Assembly (NCBI GenBank): GCA_030426925.1
Contig: JAUHXT010000008.1
Location: 1 to 42,384 of the forward strand
Length of the DNA: 42,384 nt
Source: Alphaproteobacteria bacterium
GTDB lineage: Bacteria; Pseudomonadota; Alphaproteobacteria; Micavibrionales; Micavibrionaceae
Reading direction: 5' to 3'
Below, one piece after another: positions 1 to 7,633 of this stretch; the stretch's first letter is position 1; each line of letters starts with the position of its first letter. Below the pieces are notes generated by a model. It ran no database searches and had not been told where the DNA came from. It saw only the letters and a list, made by a program, of their open reading frames with translations. Position numbers and translations under genes: made by a program.

Positions 1-2
1 CT

Positions 3-1880
3 TCCATGCACCAGTCGATCGCGCACAGAGGGCCTGATGACGCCGATATCTGGCAGGACCCGGATGTTCCGCTGGTGTTGGCTCACCGGCGCCTGTCGAT
101 TATTGACCTAAGCGCCGAAGGCCGCCAGCCTATGGTTTCCGCATCCGGACGCTATGTCGTCGTTTATAATGGCGAGATATACAATTATATGGATATCCGC
201 ACCGATCTTGAAGGATTGGGGCATACGTTCCGCGGGCGCTCCGATACCGAAGTGATGCTGGCGGCGATGGATCGCTGGGGGGTCAATCAGGCGCTGCAAA
301 AACTGAACGGCATGTTCGCGATTGTCTTATGGGATCGGCAGGAACGCCAGATCCATTTCATCCGTGACCGTTTTGGCAAGAAACCGCTTTATGTCGGCTG
401 GGCCGGAAACAACCTTGTTTTCTCTTCCGAACTGAAGGCCTTTCACAAACATCCGGCCTTTAAACCGGAAATCAGCCGCGAAGCACTGACCAACTTCATG
501 CATTACGCCTGCGTGTGCGCGCCGTTCAGTATTTTTGAAAATGTCTGGCAGTTGCTGCCGGCAGGCCGCCTGACCTTGAGCGTGTCATCCTTACAGGCCG
601 GAACGGACTTGTCCGAACTGATGGAACCTTACTGGTTCATGCCCGATGTCATTCGTCACGCCCGCGCGCATCAGGTAAACAAATCAGAACAAGAAATTAT
701 CGATGATTTCGAAAGCAGGCTGCGCGTTGCAGTAAAGGAACGCATGATGTCCGATGTACCGCTTGGCGCGTTTCTGTCCGGCGGCATCGATTCATCTGTT
801 GTCGTGGCCATGATGCAGCAAGGGGCATCTTCGCCCGTAAAAACTTTTTCAATCGGGTTTGAAGAGCAGGGGTACAACGAAGCCCAGCACGCAAAAAAAA
901 TTGCCGACTATCTGGGGACAGAGCATAAAGAATTTTACGTCACGCCAAAGGAAGCGCAGGACATTATCCCGACTTTGCCCGACATGTACGACGAACCCTT
1001 TGCGGATTCATCGCAGATCCCCACGCATCTGGTATCCAGACACGCCCGTGACCATGTCACGGTGGTACTGACCGGTGATGGCGGCGATGAAATGCTGGGC
1101 GGGTATGACCGTCACTTCCTGATCCCTGCCGCATGGAAAAAAGTCGGCTGGATGCCGTATCCCATGCGCGCACTGGGCGCCGTTATCATGACCTGTGTGC
1201 CGGAAAAACTGTATGACACCGTCCATCCCGGCCATCCGCAGTTTGGCCGCCGTATCCATAAACTGGCAGGGCTGATAAAACAAAGCGGCACGATGGAAGT
1301 CTACGATTATCTGGTCAGCGCCTGGATGAACCCGGAAAGCGTTGTGGTTGGCGGGTACGATCCGTACACGCCGCTCACTGATCCGTTATGGCAGGTTGGC
1401 GGTTTGAATATGGGCGAAGGGATGATGTATGGTGATGCGCTTTATTACCGCCCCAACGATTTGATGGTCAAAACCGACCGCGCGTCAATGGCCGTATCGC
1501 TGGAAGCGCGCGCCCCGCTAATGGATTACAAATTATTCGAATATTGCTGGTCCCTGCCGCATGACATGAAGGTGCGGGGCCTCAGCGGCAAGTGGCTGCT
1601 GAAAGAAGTGCTGAAACGTCATGTACCGGAAAAATTATACGACCGTCCGAAAATGGGCTTCGGCGTGCCGATCAACCAATGGCTGAAAGGCCCGCTGAAT
1701 GAATGGGCGTCCGACTTGCTGCAACCCGACCGTATCCGCAATCAGGGTTTCCTGAACGCGGATGTTGTTGACAAAGCGTGGCAGGATCATAAAAAGGGCG
1801 TAATAGTCAGCGCGTCCGGCGGGCATTTATGGGCGACATTGATGTTCCAGGCGTGGTATGAACGCTGGATGAAGGGTTAA
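3..1880 (+). CDS. asnB: Asparagine synthase (glutamine-hydrolysing), 5' end cut by window edge
   Basis: Class B asparagine synthetase: it hydrolyses glutamine and passes the ammonia to an AMP-activated aspartate (or, in polysaccharide clusters, to another carboxylate such as a sugar acid). The reading frame is open to the left edge, and the expected N-terminal Met-Cys-Gly-Ile with the nucleophile Cys is missing, so roughly the first 30 residues lie outside the window. Numbering from the first visible Met, HRGPDD (7-12) and YNGEIYN (54-60) belong to the class II glutaminase domain. PLGAFLSGGIDSS (252-264) is the ATP-pyrophosphatase PP-loop with the SGGxDS signature, and the synthetase domain runs to the C-terminus. 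The stop lies 13 bases before an epimerase gene and a GT4 gene follows, so this copy probably acts in surface-glycan synthesis and is the tail of an operon continuing to the left. The family is clear; the physiological substrate is inferred. Confidence 0.93.
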   Translation, partial: SMHQSIAHRGPDDADIWQDPDVPLVLAHRRLSIIDLSAEGRQPMVSASGRYVVVYNGEIYNYMDIRTDLEGLGHTFRGRSDTEVMLAAMDRWGVNQALQKLNGMFAIVLWDRQERQIHFIRDRFGKKPLYVGWAGNNLVFSSELKAFHKHPAFKPEISREALTNFMHYACVCAPFSIFENVWQLLPAGRLTLSVSSLQAGTDLSELMEPYWFMPDVIRHARAHQVNKSEQEIIDDFESRLRVAVKERMMSDVPLGAFLSGGIDSSVVVAMMQQGASSPVKTFSIGFEEQGYNEAQHAKKIADYLGTEHKEFYVTPKEAQDIIPTLPDMYDEPFADSSQIPTHLVSRHARDHVTVVLTGDGGDEMLGGYDRHFLIPAAWKKVGWMPYPMRALGAVIMTCVPEKLYDTVHPGHPQFGRRIHKLAGLIKQSGTMEVYDYLVSAWMNPESVVVGGYDPYTPLTDPLWQVGGLNMGEGMMYGDALYYRPNDLMVKTDRASMAVSLEARAPLMDYKLFEYCWSLPHDMKVRGLSGKWLLKEVLKRHVPEKLYDRPKMGFGVPINQWLKGPLNEWASDLLQPDRIRNQGFLNADVVDKAWQDHKKGVIVSASGGHLWATLMFQAWYERWMKG

Positions 1881-1893
1881 GGATAAAAAGAAT

Positions 1894-2847
1894 ATGAGAA
1901 TAGCGATTACAGGTGGCGCGGGTTTTATCGGTAAACGTCTCGCTGATGCTTTGCAGCAGGACGGACACCAGGTTGTCAGCATCGACCTGAGTGAAGAAAC
2001 GCCCGTGGACATTACCGACCGTCAGGCGGTCATCAACGCCGTATCGGGATGTGATGCGATTTATCACCTTGCCGCCGCGCACCGCGACGATATTTTTCCG
2101 CGTTCCATCTATTACGATGTGAACGGCAAGGGGACGAAGAATGTCATTGATGCCGCTGAAGCCAACGGCATCGACCGGATAATTTTTACCAGCAGCTTCG
2201 CGGTCTATGGCCTCAATTCCGGCACACCGGATGAAGACAGCGCGCCGCACCCCTTCAACGATTACGGCAAAAGCAAACTCGAAGCCGAAACGCACCTGAA
2301 ATTATGGGCGGAAAAGGGGGAAGGGCGCAGTCTCGCCATCATCCGCCCGGTCGTGGTGTTCGGCGAAGGAAACCGCGGCAATGTCTATACGCTGATCAAC
2401 CAGATCGCGTCCGGAAAATTCCTCAAAATCGGCTCCGGAAAAAACAAGAAATCCATGGCCTATGTCGGCAACGTTGCAGACTTTTTAAAATTCTGCCTGA
2501 ACGGGCCGGAAGGCATGCAGCTTTTTAATTATGCCGATAAACCGGACCTCGACGTCAATGAAATGTTGGAGATCATTTACAAAGGCCTCGATAAGGAACA
2601 GCCGTCGTTCAGCCTGCCGTACGGTATTGGGCTGGGCGCGGGTTATGCCTTTGACGGGCTGGCGCGTGTAACGGGGAAAAACTTCCCGATTTCATCCGTG
2701 CGTATTCAGAAATTCTGCGCCGATACAACCTGTTCGGCAGAACGGTGCAGGCAGGCGGGCTTCGAACCGCGTTACAGCCTCGAAGACGGCCTGAAAAATA
2801 TGATAGACCATGAATTTGCCGGAAGGAAAAAGGCAAAGGCAGCGTGA
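1894..2847 (+). CDS. NAD-dependent epimerase/dehydratase (extended SDR)
   Basis: Extended short-chain dehydrogenase of the sugar-nucleotide epimerase/dehydratase type, 317 residues. The Rossmann dinucleotide-binding motif GGAGFIG is at residues 7-13, the HLAAA segment at 58-62, and the catalytic Tyr-x3-Lys pair at Tyr124/Lys128 (YGKSK) behind the Ser100/Ser101 region. This fold usually epimerises, dehydrates or reduces a nucleotide-activated sugar. It lies 13 bases downstream of the amidotransferase, and its stop overlaps the GTG start of the glycosyltransferase by four bases (GTGA at 2844-2847), so the three genes are almost certainly co-transcribed. The exact sugar cannot be read from the sequence. 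The C-terminal Arg/Lys-rich tail after about residue 308 is not part of the catalytic core. Confidence 0.9.
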   Translation: MRIAITGGAGFIGKRLADALQQDGHQVVSIDLSEETPVDITDRQAVINAVSGCDAIYHLAAAHRDDIFPRSIYYDVNGKGTKNVIDAAEANGIDRIIFTSSFAVYGLNSGTPDEDSAPHPFNDYGKSKLEAETHLKLWAEKGEGRSLAIIRPVVVFGEGNRGNVYTLINQIASGKFLKIGSGKNKKSMAYVGNVADFLKFCLNGPEGMQLFNYADKPDLDVNEMLEIIYKGLDKEQPSFSLPYGIGLGAGYAFDGLARVTGKNFPISSVRIQKFCADTTCSAERCRQAGFEPRYSLEDGLKNMIDHEFAGRKKAKAA

Positions 2848-4004
2848 GTAGTCAAAAACTCAAAGTGTTAATGGTGTTAAACGACCTGGCGTGGTTCTGG
2901 TCGCATCGTCTTCCCCTTGCGAACGGCATACTGGCCCGCGGCTGGGATTTAACCGTCGCAACGCACGGAGCGGCCAGCGACGAAAAAATGAAAGCCATGG
3001 GCGTTGAAGGCATCGACCTCGCAGACCCCGGCGAAAAACTGAACCCGATAGCCGAATTAAAACTCATCGCCAGCATCGCAAAGGCGATACGGAATGCCGA
3101 TGCGGACATCATCCACGCCATTACCCTGCGCCATGCGTTTTATACGGGGTTGATGGCGCGCCTGTTCGGTCATCAGAAGAAAATTATTTTCACAATCGCC
3201 GGGCTGGGCAGTTTCTTTTCATCGCAAAAGCTGAGTACAAAAATCCTGCGCGTCTTTATCATTCCATTTATGCGCTTTGCGTTCCGGCATAAAAATGCCG
3301 CCATTATTTTTCAAAACCCGGATGATTTTAAACTGATGCGCGCATGCAGCGCCGTGGGCTCATCCCAATCCGTTATCATCCGCGGCTCCGGCGTTGATTT
3401 ACAGAAATTCCCGTTCGCGGAAATTCCGGGTGGTGACCCTGTCCTGCTGTTTTCTTCGCGTTTGTTAAAGGAAAAGGGTTTGGGTGAATTCGTATCTGCC
3501 GCCCGCCTGTTGAAAGAAAAAGGGGTAAAGGCACGGTTTGAAGTAGCAGGTGCCGCCAGCGATGAAAACCCGCGCTGCTTTAAACCGCAAACAGTGCAGG
3601 CCTGGCATGATGAAGGGCTTATTCATTGGCACGGGCAGATATCGGACATGCCCGCGCTTATCAAGCAATGCACGATATTCGTCCTGCCGTCTTATTACCG
3701 TGAAGGTGTGCCGAAAGTATCGTTAGAGGCACTGTCGGTTGGCCGTCCGGTTATCACCACCGATATGCCCGGTTGCCGCGAAACGGTGGAGGACGGCGTA
3801 AACGGTTTCCTCGTCCTGCCCAAAGACCCGGTGGAACTGGCCGAGAAAATCGAAACGTTGTTATCCGATCCGGCGCGCCTGAAAGCGATGGGCAAGGCCA
3901 GCCGTGCAAAAGCGGAAAGCGAATTCGGTGTCGATTTCGTGGTCGAACGGACTCTGGAAATATACGATGGCGCGAAACCGCAAAGAATACGGAAAGCCGC
4001 CTAA
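2844..4004 (+). CDS. Glycosyltransferase family 4 protein
   Basis: GT-B fold retaining glycosyltransferase, 386 residues, expected to add a sugar from a nucleotide donor to a lipid-linked or growing glycan at the inner membrane. The N-terminal half begins with a Rossmann-like strand (KVLMVLNDLAWFWSHRLPLA), has HAITLRHAF near 91-99, and carries a basic/hydrophobic stretch around 111-150 typical of membrane-associated GT4 enzymes. The donor-binding half has the SSRLLKEKG segment (204-212) and the E-x7-E motif at Glu287/Glu295 in EGVPKVSLE. It starts with GTG at 2844, overlapping the upstream stop (translational coupling); no ATG lies near the N-terminus. Acceptor and sugar are unknown. It closes the visible glycan operon; no convincing terminator is visible in the 173 bases that follow. 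Confidence 0.9.
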   Translation: MSSQKLKVLMVLNDLAWFWSHRLPLANGILARGWDLTVATHGAASDEKMKAMGVEGIDLADPGEKLNPIAELKLIASIAKAIRNADADIIHAITLRHAFYTGLMARLFGHQKKIIFTIAGLGSFFSSQKLSTKILRVFIIPFMRFAFRHKNAAIIFQNPDDFKLMRACSAVGSSQSVIIRGSGVDLQKFPFAEIPGGDPVLLFSSRLLKEKGLGEFVSAARLLKEKGVKARFEVAGAASDENPRCFKPQTVQAWHDEGLIHWHGQISDMPALIKQCTIFVLPSYYREGVPKVSLEALSVGRPVITTDMPGCRETVEDGVNGFLVLPKDPVELAEKIETLLSDPARLKAMGKASRAKAESEFGVDFVVERTLEIYDGAKPQRIRKAA

Positions 4005-4177
4005 TTTTCTGCGAATAACAGGGCAAAAAAAAATAAATTCCGTTTACAGCTTTTTCCGTCTTGTTTATTCGTGGTTGTACTTACGAAACATTTTAAATGA
4101 TTTGGCCGCAGCGCAAACCAAGGATGGGTATTGCCGCAGCCGGAAAAGTTTAAGCACCAGAATAAGGATTATTCACG

Positions 4178-4753
4178 ATGCTGAAGACGAGGACACTTCC
4201 CCAAAAAGTAGCGCTTGGCGCTGTTCTGGTGGGCTTAAGCGGTTTTGTACCAAAGGTCACAAAGGTCGCAAAAGCGGCCACGGCGACTATCAGCGCATCC
4301 GGCTCCTTCACCGGCGGCATCCAGATAACGGCTAAAACCAATGTGAATTTCGGGAAGGTGGTCGCCACCGCCCCAAGCGGCAGTATCAGCATCACACCCG
4401 GCGGCGCGACTTTTGTAAACGGCGCGTTCTTCAACTCTCCCACAATTTCAAACGGCGCGGTTGTCTTTAACGCCGGCGCGGCAAAGGTGATGACGGTACA
4501 GGTAAGCGGCCTGCAAAAAACCATTCCGCTGGGCACGGTCGCCGGGCAAAAAACAGGTATTGTGAACTTCGCGACTGTAAAGGTCGGCGGTCCGTTCCCC
4601 GGCCTGCTAACGCTCACCACCGCTGCACCGAACGATACCGTCCTGCTGACCAGCACGACCCAGCCGGTACGCGTCGGTGCAATCCTGTCATGGGGCGCGG
4701 TACAGCCAATCGGCTCGTTCTCTCAGGCCGTTGTCATTACGCTAACGTTCTAG
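4178..4753 (+). CDS. Secreted DUF4402-like protein
   Basis: Exported protein of 191 residues with a Sec signal peptide: basic start (MLKTRTLPQK), hydrophobic core VALGAVLVGLSGFV, and a probable cleavage near AKAA/TATIS (about residue 34). The mature part is rich in Gly, Thr, Val and Ala with predicted beta-strands, and has the phrase NFGKVVATAPSGSISITPGG, which resembles the start of DUF4402 domains. It ends in alternating hydrophobics with a terminal Phe. DUF4402 proteins are small beta-sandwich surface or fimbria-like proteins of unknown role. An AAGGA ribosome-binding site lies nine bases before the ATG. It follows the glycan operon after a 173-base gap and is probably transcribed separately. 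The domain match is by eye and could be wrong; export is more certain. Confidence 0.75.
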   Translation: MLKTRTLPQKVALGAVLVGLSGFVPKVTKVAKAATATISASGSFTGGIQITAKTNVNFGKVVATAPSGSISITPGGATFVNGAFFNSPTISNGAVVFNAGAAKVMTVQVSGLQKTIPLGTVAGQKTGIVNFATVKVGGPFPGLLTLTTAAPNDTVLLTSTTQPVRVGAILSWGAVQPIGSFSQAVVITLTF

Positions 4754-4774
4754 CAATATTTTTTCGGGAAAATT

Positions 4775-4849
4775 TGGAGCGGGTGAAGGGATTCGAACCC
4801 TCGACTTCAACCTTGGCAAGGTTGCGCTCTACCCCTGAGCTACACCCGC
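4775..4849 (-). tRNA. tRNA-Gly (anticodon GCC)
   Basis: Read on the minus strand, the acceptor arm GCGGGTG pairs with CACCCGC. The D arm is GTAGCTCAGGGGTAGAGC, and the anticodon stem AACCT/AGGTT carries a loop with GCC. The T arm contains GGTTCGAATCC. The discriminator is T and the 3' CCA is encoded in the DNA (positions 4775-4777 read on the minus strand). The GCC anticodon decodes GGC and GGU glycine codons. It is convergent with the DUF4402-like gene, 21 bases beyond its stop. Confidence 0.97.
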
Positions 4850-4910
4850 GTGCCAATGAATAAGCAGTATTTATAGCGTTCAAAACGGGAATTGCAAGTG
4901 TGAATTCGCC

Positions 4911-5189
4911 CTATGGGACAATTCGGTGAAGGGGAACGTAGTATTCCTCGGTATCCTGCCCTTTGACATGGATAATCAGGACGTTTTCGGGGCTGCTGTC
5001 CAGAGCGGTGATGGCGTCGTCAGACAGCTTTTTGCCCAGCAGCCACCCACCGGACTCTTCATTTTCATAAGATATTTGCAGTTGGTGGTCATACCGGAAA
5101 TATTCAACAGACCCGATTTTATCGGGAAAATTTTCGTCTGATAGCAGGGCTATATGGCCGTCTCTGAGTTGGGCTAGTTCGATGGACAT
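4911..5189 (-). CDS. Hypothetical protein, 92 aa
   Basis: Small acidic soluble protein of 92 residues with no signal peptide or membrane segment. I do not recognise the family. It reads as a compact alpha/beta domain: MSIELAQLRDGHIALL, then the strand-like VEYFRYDHQLQISYE, a Gly-Trp turn (GGWLLGKKLSDDAIT), and a C-terminal strand ENVLIIHVKGQDTEEYYVPL. Codon use resembles the neighbours and it lies alone between a tRNA and a divergent gene. A 57-codon ORF on the same strand ends 16 bases inside its start, so the two may be translationally coupled. The start at 5189 is preceded by CGGGGAGC (GGGGAG about nine bases upstream), an acceptable ribosome-binding site. The function is unknown. Confidence 0.7.
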   Translation of the reverse strand: MSIELAQLRDGHIALLSDENFPDKIGSVEYFRYDHQLQISYENEESGGWLLGKKLSDDAITALDSSPENVLIIHVKGQDTEEYYVPLHRIVP

Positions 5190-5347
5190 GGCTTCGGCTC
5201 CCCGGTAATAAAAGGAAATTCTTTTGTACCTACGCTTGCCCTACCATGTATTTCTTTAACTGTTGATGGTGCGAGTTTGTGGAGTAAGCTCGGACCGCTC
5301 CCGTACTTCCACAATTCTCTTGCGCCGTATAGCTGCTGGTTCTTCAT
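5174..5347 (-). CDS. Possible small protein, 57 aa
   Basis: A 57-codon open frame starts with ATG at 5347 (MKNQQLYGARELWKYG...) and ends with TAG at 5174-5176, overlapping the start of the 92-residue gene by 16 bases in another frame. An AGGG lies about ten bases upstream of the ATG as a weak ribosome-binding site. The product is basic with no membrane segment or recognisable domain. In favour: the overlap arrangement, the ATG plus weak Shine-Dalgarno, and the lack of any other content in this 280-base gap. Against: the short length and no family match. A second in-phase-shifted start (36 codons) lies nine bases upstream. Treat as tentative. Confidence 0.35.
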   Translation of the reverse strand: MKNQQLYGARELWKYGSGPSLLHKLAPSTVKEIHGRASVGTKEFPFITGEPKPCPSN

Positions 5348-5471
5348 TATTTTTTACCCTGTTCATCTTTTTGACTTAATTCTGCCACAAACGGATTAAG
5401 GATTACAAATTTGACCGTCTATAACCTGTCAAAGCCTTGCTTTGCTTGGTATTTCACGCTATGCAGGTGAA

Positions 5472-6014
5472 ATGAACGAGCATGCATATCAAGAGAGTCA
5501 GGAAGAGGAATTGCCGACATCTCCGGACGCGTTAATGCGCAAACTGGACGATTTGGGCATTTCCTATCAAAAGCACGAACATGAAGCCGTCTTCACGGTA
5601 GCGGAGAGCGAAAAGCTGGAATCCGGCATTCCGGGAACGCATTGCCGCAACCTGTTTGTGCGGGACAAGAAAAAGAAAATGTTCCTGGTCGTCCTGCCCA
5701 ATGAAGTGCAGGTGGACATGAAAAAGCTGGCGCCGGTGATTGGGTCCGACCGCCTGTCTTTCGGCTCTGCGGACCGCTTGTGGCAATATCTGGGGGTACG
5801 CCCCGGTTCTGTCTGTCCGTTTTCGATTGTGAACGACACAGACAAGGACGTGAAAATCGTCCTTGATAAGGGAATGATGGAATCCGGCCTGGTGAACTAC
5901 CACCCGCTGGTGAATACGATGACCCTGACGCTAAGCCCTGCCGACCTTTTGACCTTTATCAAAGACTGTGGCCACGATCCGCTTATAGTGGACTTGAAGC
6001 AGGCGAAGCCCTAG
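5472..6014 (+). CDS. YbaK/ProX-type aminoacyl-tRNA deacylase (prolyl-tRNA editing domain)
   Basis: Free-standing prolyl-tRNA editing domain of the YbaK/EbsC/ProXp superfamily, 180 residues from ATG 5472. These cytosolic enzymes hydrolyse mischarged tRNAs such as Ala-tRNAPro or Cys-tRNAPro. Visible hallmarks are the opening LMRKLDDLGISYQKHEHEAVFT segment, GTHCRNLFVRDKKKKMFLVV (the conserved Lys/strand region), the GSDRLSFGSADRLWQYLGVRPGSVCPF core, and NYHPLVNTMTLTLSPADLLTFI near the C-terminus. The layout matches the PrdX/ProXp-ala subgroup. The frame can be extended to a TTG at 5442, but ATG 5472 has GGTGA just upstream and fits the family length better. A LON-domain gene follows 40 bases downstream on the same strand. 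Which mischarged species is edited cannot be told. Confidence 0.87.
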   Translation: MNEHAYQESQEEELPTSPDALMRKLDDLGISYQKHEHEAVFTVAESEKLESGIPGTHCRNLFVRDKKKKMFLVVLPNEVQVDMKKLAPVIGSDRLSFGSADRLWQYLGVRPGSVCPFSIVNDTDKDVKIVLDKGMMESGLVNYHPLVNTMTLTLSPADLLTFIKDCGHDPLIVDLKQAKP

Positions 6015-6054
6015 ATACCTTCACTTTTTAACGAACAAGACTATTTTTTTAGGT

Positions 6055-6696
6055 ATGGACGATACAGGTGCAAAAAATTTACCGGATGAACTGCCGATAT
6101 TCCCGCTGACGGGCGTATTGCTGCTGCCGCGTGGCCATTTGCCTTTGAATATCTTTGAACCCCGTTACCGCGCAATGGTTGATGAGGCCCTGAAAACCCA
6201 CCGCATGATCGGCATGATACAGCCGCGCAGTTGCGGTGAAAACCTGTACGAAGTCGGCTGTGCCGGGCGTATTATTGCGTATGAGGAAACGAATGACGAT
6301 CGTTACCTTATCACGCTGGAAGGGGTCAGCCGTTTCAGGGTGAAGAGCGAACTGGAACTGAAAAACGGTTTCCGCCGGGTGACGCCCGACTGGTCAGATT
6401 TTGAAAAAGACCGCGTCCCGATGGATTGTCTGGATCTGGACAAGGACAAACTGCTGGCCTTACTGCAGCAATATTTCGACCATGAAGGCCTGTCCTGTAA
6501 CTGGGAATCGATTGAAAATTCCGAAGACGAAAAACTGATTACCGCGCTGGCGATGATATGCCCCTTCGATGCATGCGAAAAACAGGTGCTGCTGGAAACC
6601 ACCTGTTGCCGGGAGCGCGCAAAAACCTTTATGACGATGCTCGACATGGCAGTGAAATGCGAACAATGCGGCCATGACCCCGATATCCAGCATTGA
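6055..6696 (+). CDS. LON substrate-binding domain protein
   Basis: Stand-alone LON peptidase N-terminal substrate-binding domain, 213 residues, without the ATPase or protease modules of Lon. The domain starts with LPIFPLTGVLLLPRGHLPLNIFEPRYRAMVDEAL (about residues 12-45), with the expected IGMIQPR and GCAGRIIAYEETNDDRYLITLEGVSRFR segments, followed by a helical C-terminal half with several Cys residues. In alphaproteobacteria these proteins are common and usually sit next to a Trm112 gene, as here (27 bases to TTG 6724, 33 to ATG 6730). The role is not established; binding of unfolded or partner proteins is assumed by analogy with Lon. The start ATG 6055 has only an AGG right in front, a weak ribosome-binding site. 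Confidence 0.9.
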   Translation: MDDTGAKNLPDELPIFPLTGVLLLPRGHLPLNIFEPRYRAMVDEALKTHRMIGMIQPRSCGENLYEVGCAGRIIAYEETNDDRYLITLEGVSRFRVKSELELKNGFRRVTPDWSDFEKDRVPMDCLDLDKDKLLALLQQYFDHEGLSCNWESIENSEDEKLITALAMICPFDACEKQVLLETTCCRERAKTFMTMLDMAVKCEQCGHDPDIQH

Positions 6697-6729
6697 TCTT
6701 TCCCCCCGATAAATCTATAGATTTTGTTT

Positions 6730-6924
6730 ATGAACCAGCTTGTTGATCCGAAATTGTTAGAAATACTGGTCTGCCCGTTGACCAAGGTTCCGCTGCGCTA
6801 TGACGGGGAAAAACAGGAACTGCTGTCCGATGCGGCTGCACTGGCGTACCCGGTGCGCGACGGCATCCCGATCATGTTGATCGACGAAGCTCGCAAAATG
6901 GACGATAGCGAAATAAAGAAATAA
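6730..6924 (+). CDS. Trm112 family protein
   Basis: Trm112/YcaR-like small protein, 64 residues from ATG 6730. In eukaryotes and some bacteria Trm112 is a cofactor that stabilises methyltransferases acting on tRNA, rRNA or release factors. The family pattern is clear: [20 protein letters not shown] near the N-terminus and the C-terminal [17 protein letters not shown]. The first metal site has only one Cys (CPLT rather than CPxC), so zinc binding is probably lost, as in many alphaproteobacterial members. A TTG two codons upstream is an alternative start, but the family begins close to the ATG. The gene ends one base before the end of a convergent gene, so the 3' ends abut. Confidence 0.9.
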   Translation: MNQLVDPKLLEILVCPLTKVPLRYDGEKQELLSDAAALAYPVRDGIPIMLIDEARKMDDSEIKK

Positions 6925-6925
6925 T

Positions 6926-7306
6926 TTATGTGGTGGGACCGCCGGCCAGTCCGCTGACTGTTACGACCCTCTGCGGGGTTTGCACGGCATCTGCTTGCAA
7001 GCTTGCATCTGTGGCAGGCGTATCTGCATCTGCAGCAGACGTTTGAAATATTTCGGTCAGGCTGCCTAAACCAAAACCGTTTTCTGTTAGACCGGAAAGC
7101 GCACTCTGAATTTGTTCCATAAGTGGGCCAAGAAATTCGGATATTTGATCCATGATTTGTTGGCCGAGTTCACTAATATTGAAACCGCCCAAATCTATAC
7201 CTGAAAAATCAAAATTTGATGAAAGGCCGCTGCTTTGCGTCGGGCTGCCCTGCGCTGCACCGCTAAAGCTGTTCTGCAAATGCGTAATGCCTACTATATC
7301 GACCAA
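6926..7306 (-). CDS. Hypothetical Gln/Ser/Gly-rich protein, TTG start
   Basis: Orphan of 126 residues. The best start is TTG at 7306: reading the minus strand, GGGAGGA stands five bases before it, a strong Shine-Dalgarno, whereas the open frame extends to another TTG at 7396 with no ribosome-binding site. The product begins MVDIVGITHLQNSFSG, has a low-complexity Ser/Gln/Gly section, then an amphipathic helical segment (about residues 46-75, ISELGQQIMDQISEFLGPLM and on), and an Ala/Thr-rich tail ending AGGPTT. There is no signal peptide and no Cys. The composition suggests a flexible or secreted protein with a central helix, but I recognise no family. Its promoter region would lie between it and leuA, divergently. 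Confidence 0.6.
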   Translation of the reverse strand: MVDIVGITHLQNSFSGAAQGSPTQSSGLSSNFDFSGIDLGGFNISELGQQIMDQISEFLGPLMEQIQSALSGLTENGFGLGSLTEIFQTSAADADTPATDASLQADAVQTPQRVVTVSGLAGGPTT

Positions 7307-7431
7307 AAAATCCTCCCGTTTTTTTATATTCTTATTATACGAAAAACGGCCTTTGGATTGCGAATTTTCACCATAAGTATATGTTTTTAAATACAAAAAC
7401 TTCTTACTTTTTGGTGGGACAAAACAACTGA

Positions 7432-7461
7432 TTGACAGAAAAGCGCGTAATCCGGTACAAA
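7432..7461 (+). promoter_or_regulatory. Promoter of leuL-leuA
   Basis: A consensus -35 box TTGACA (7432-7437) is followed after 18 bases by TACAAA (7456-7461), a reasonable -10. The expected transcription start, about seven bases further on, falls at or next to the ATG of the leader peptide at 7468, so the leader mRNA would have almost no 5' UTR. Confidence 0.6.
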
Positions 7462-7467
7462 ATCCCT

Positions 7468-7527
7468 ATGCAACATGGTCTGACACAAAATCTGCTGCTT
7501 CTAGACCTCCTCCTTATGCGCCCCTGA
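7468..7527 (+). CDS. leuL: leuA leader peptide (19 aa, leucine-rich)
   Basis: A 19-codon ORF, MQHGLTQNLLLLDLLLMRP, ends in TGA at 7525. Eight of 19 residues are Leu, seven of them within codons 9-16 (CTG CTG CTT CTA .. CTC CTC CTT), just upstream of leuA. This is the signature of a ribosome-mediated attenuation leader that senses charged tRNA-Leu. No Shine-Dalgarno precedes it; the promoter spacing suggests a leaderless message, as known for the trp leader of Sinorhizobium meliloti. Alternative stems form immediately downstream (see the attenuator entry). The Leu cluster and position are seen; regulation is inferred. Confidence 0.75.
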   Translation: MQHGLTQNLLLLDLLLMRP

Positions 7528-7568
7528 CCGGGCATGAGGCGCCTTCGCTTGCGTCTGCGGTCATGGGG
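7520..7568 (+). promoter_or_regulatory. Candidate leu attenuator (mutually exclusive stems)
   Basis: Left arm 7521-7530 (CCCCTGACCG) pairs with 7558-7568 (CGGTCATGGGG), ten pairs with one bulged T. Inside it a short stem, 7537-7542 with 7551-7556, can form. An alternative small hairpin, GCCC (7520-7523) with GGGC (7530-7533), uses the same left arm and so competes. The leader stop codon lies inside the left arm, so ribosome position should control pairing. The T-run after 7568 is weak (mixed A/T), so a classic intrinsic terminator is not certain. Confidence 0.5.
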
Positions 7569-7633
7569 AAATCCTTTACATTTTCAACGCAATACGATTT
7601 ATAAAAGCCGTGACGGCATGAGGAGCTACAGAT

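Noticed and set aside
1807-2295. 162-codon minus-strand ORF across the asnB/epimerase junction
   Set aside because: No ribosome-binding site or domain, and it is antisense to two clear genes.
4253-4275. Near-direct repeat GGTCACAAA/GGTCGCAAA
   Set aside because: Lies within the signal-peptide codons of the DUF4402-like gene; explained by the Lys-Val-rich coding sequence.
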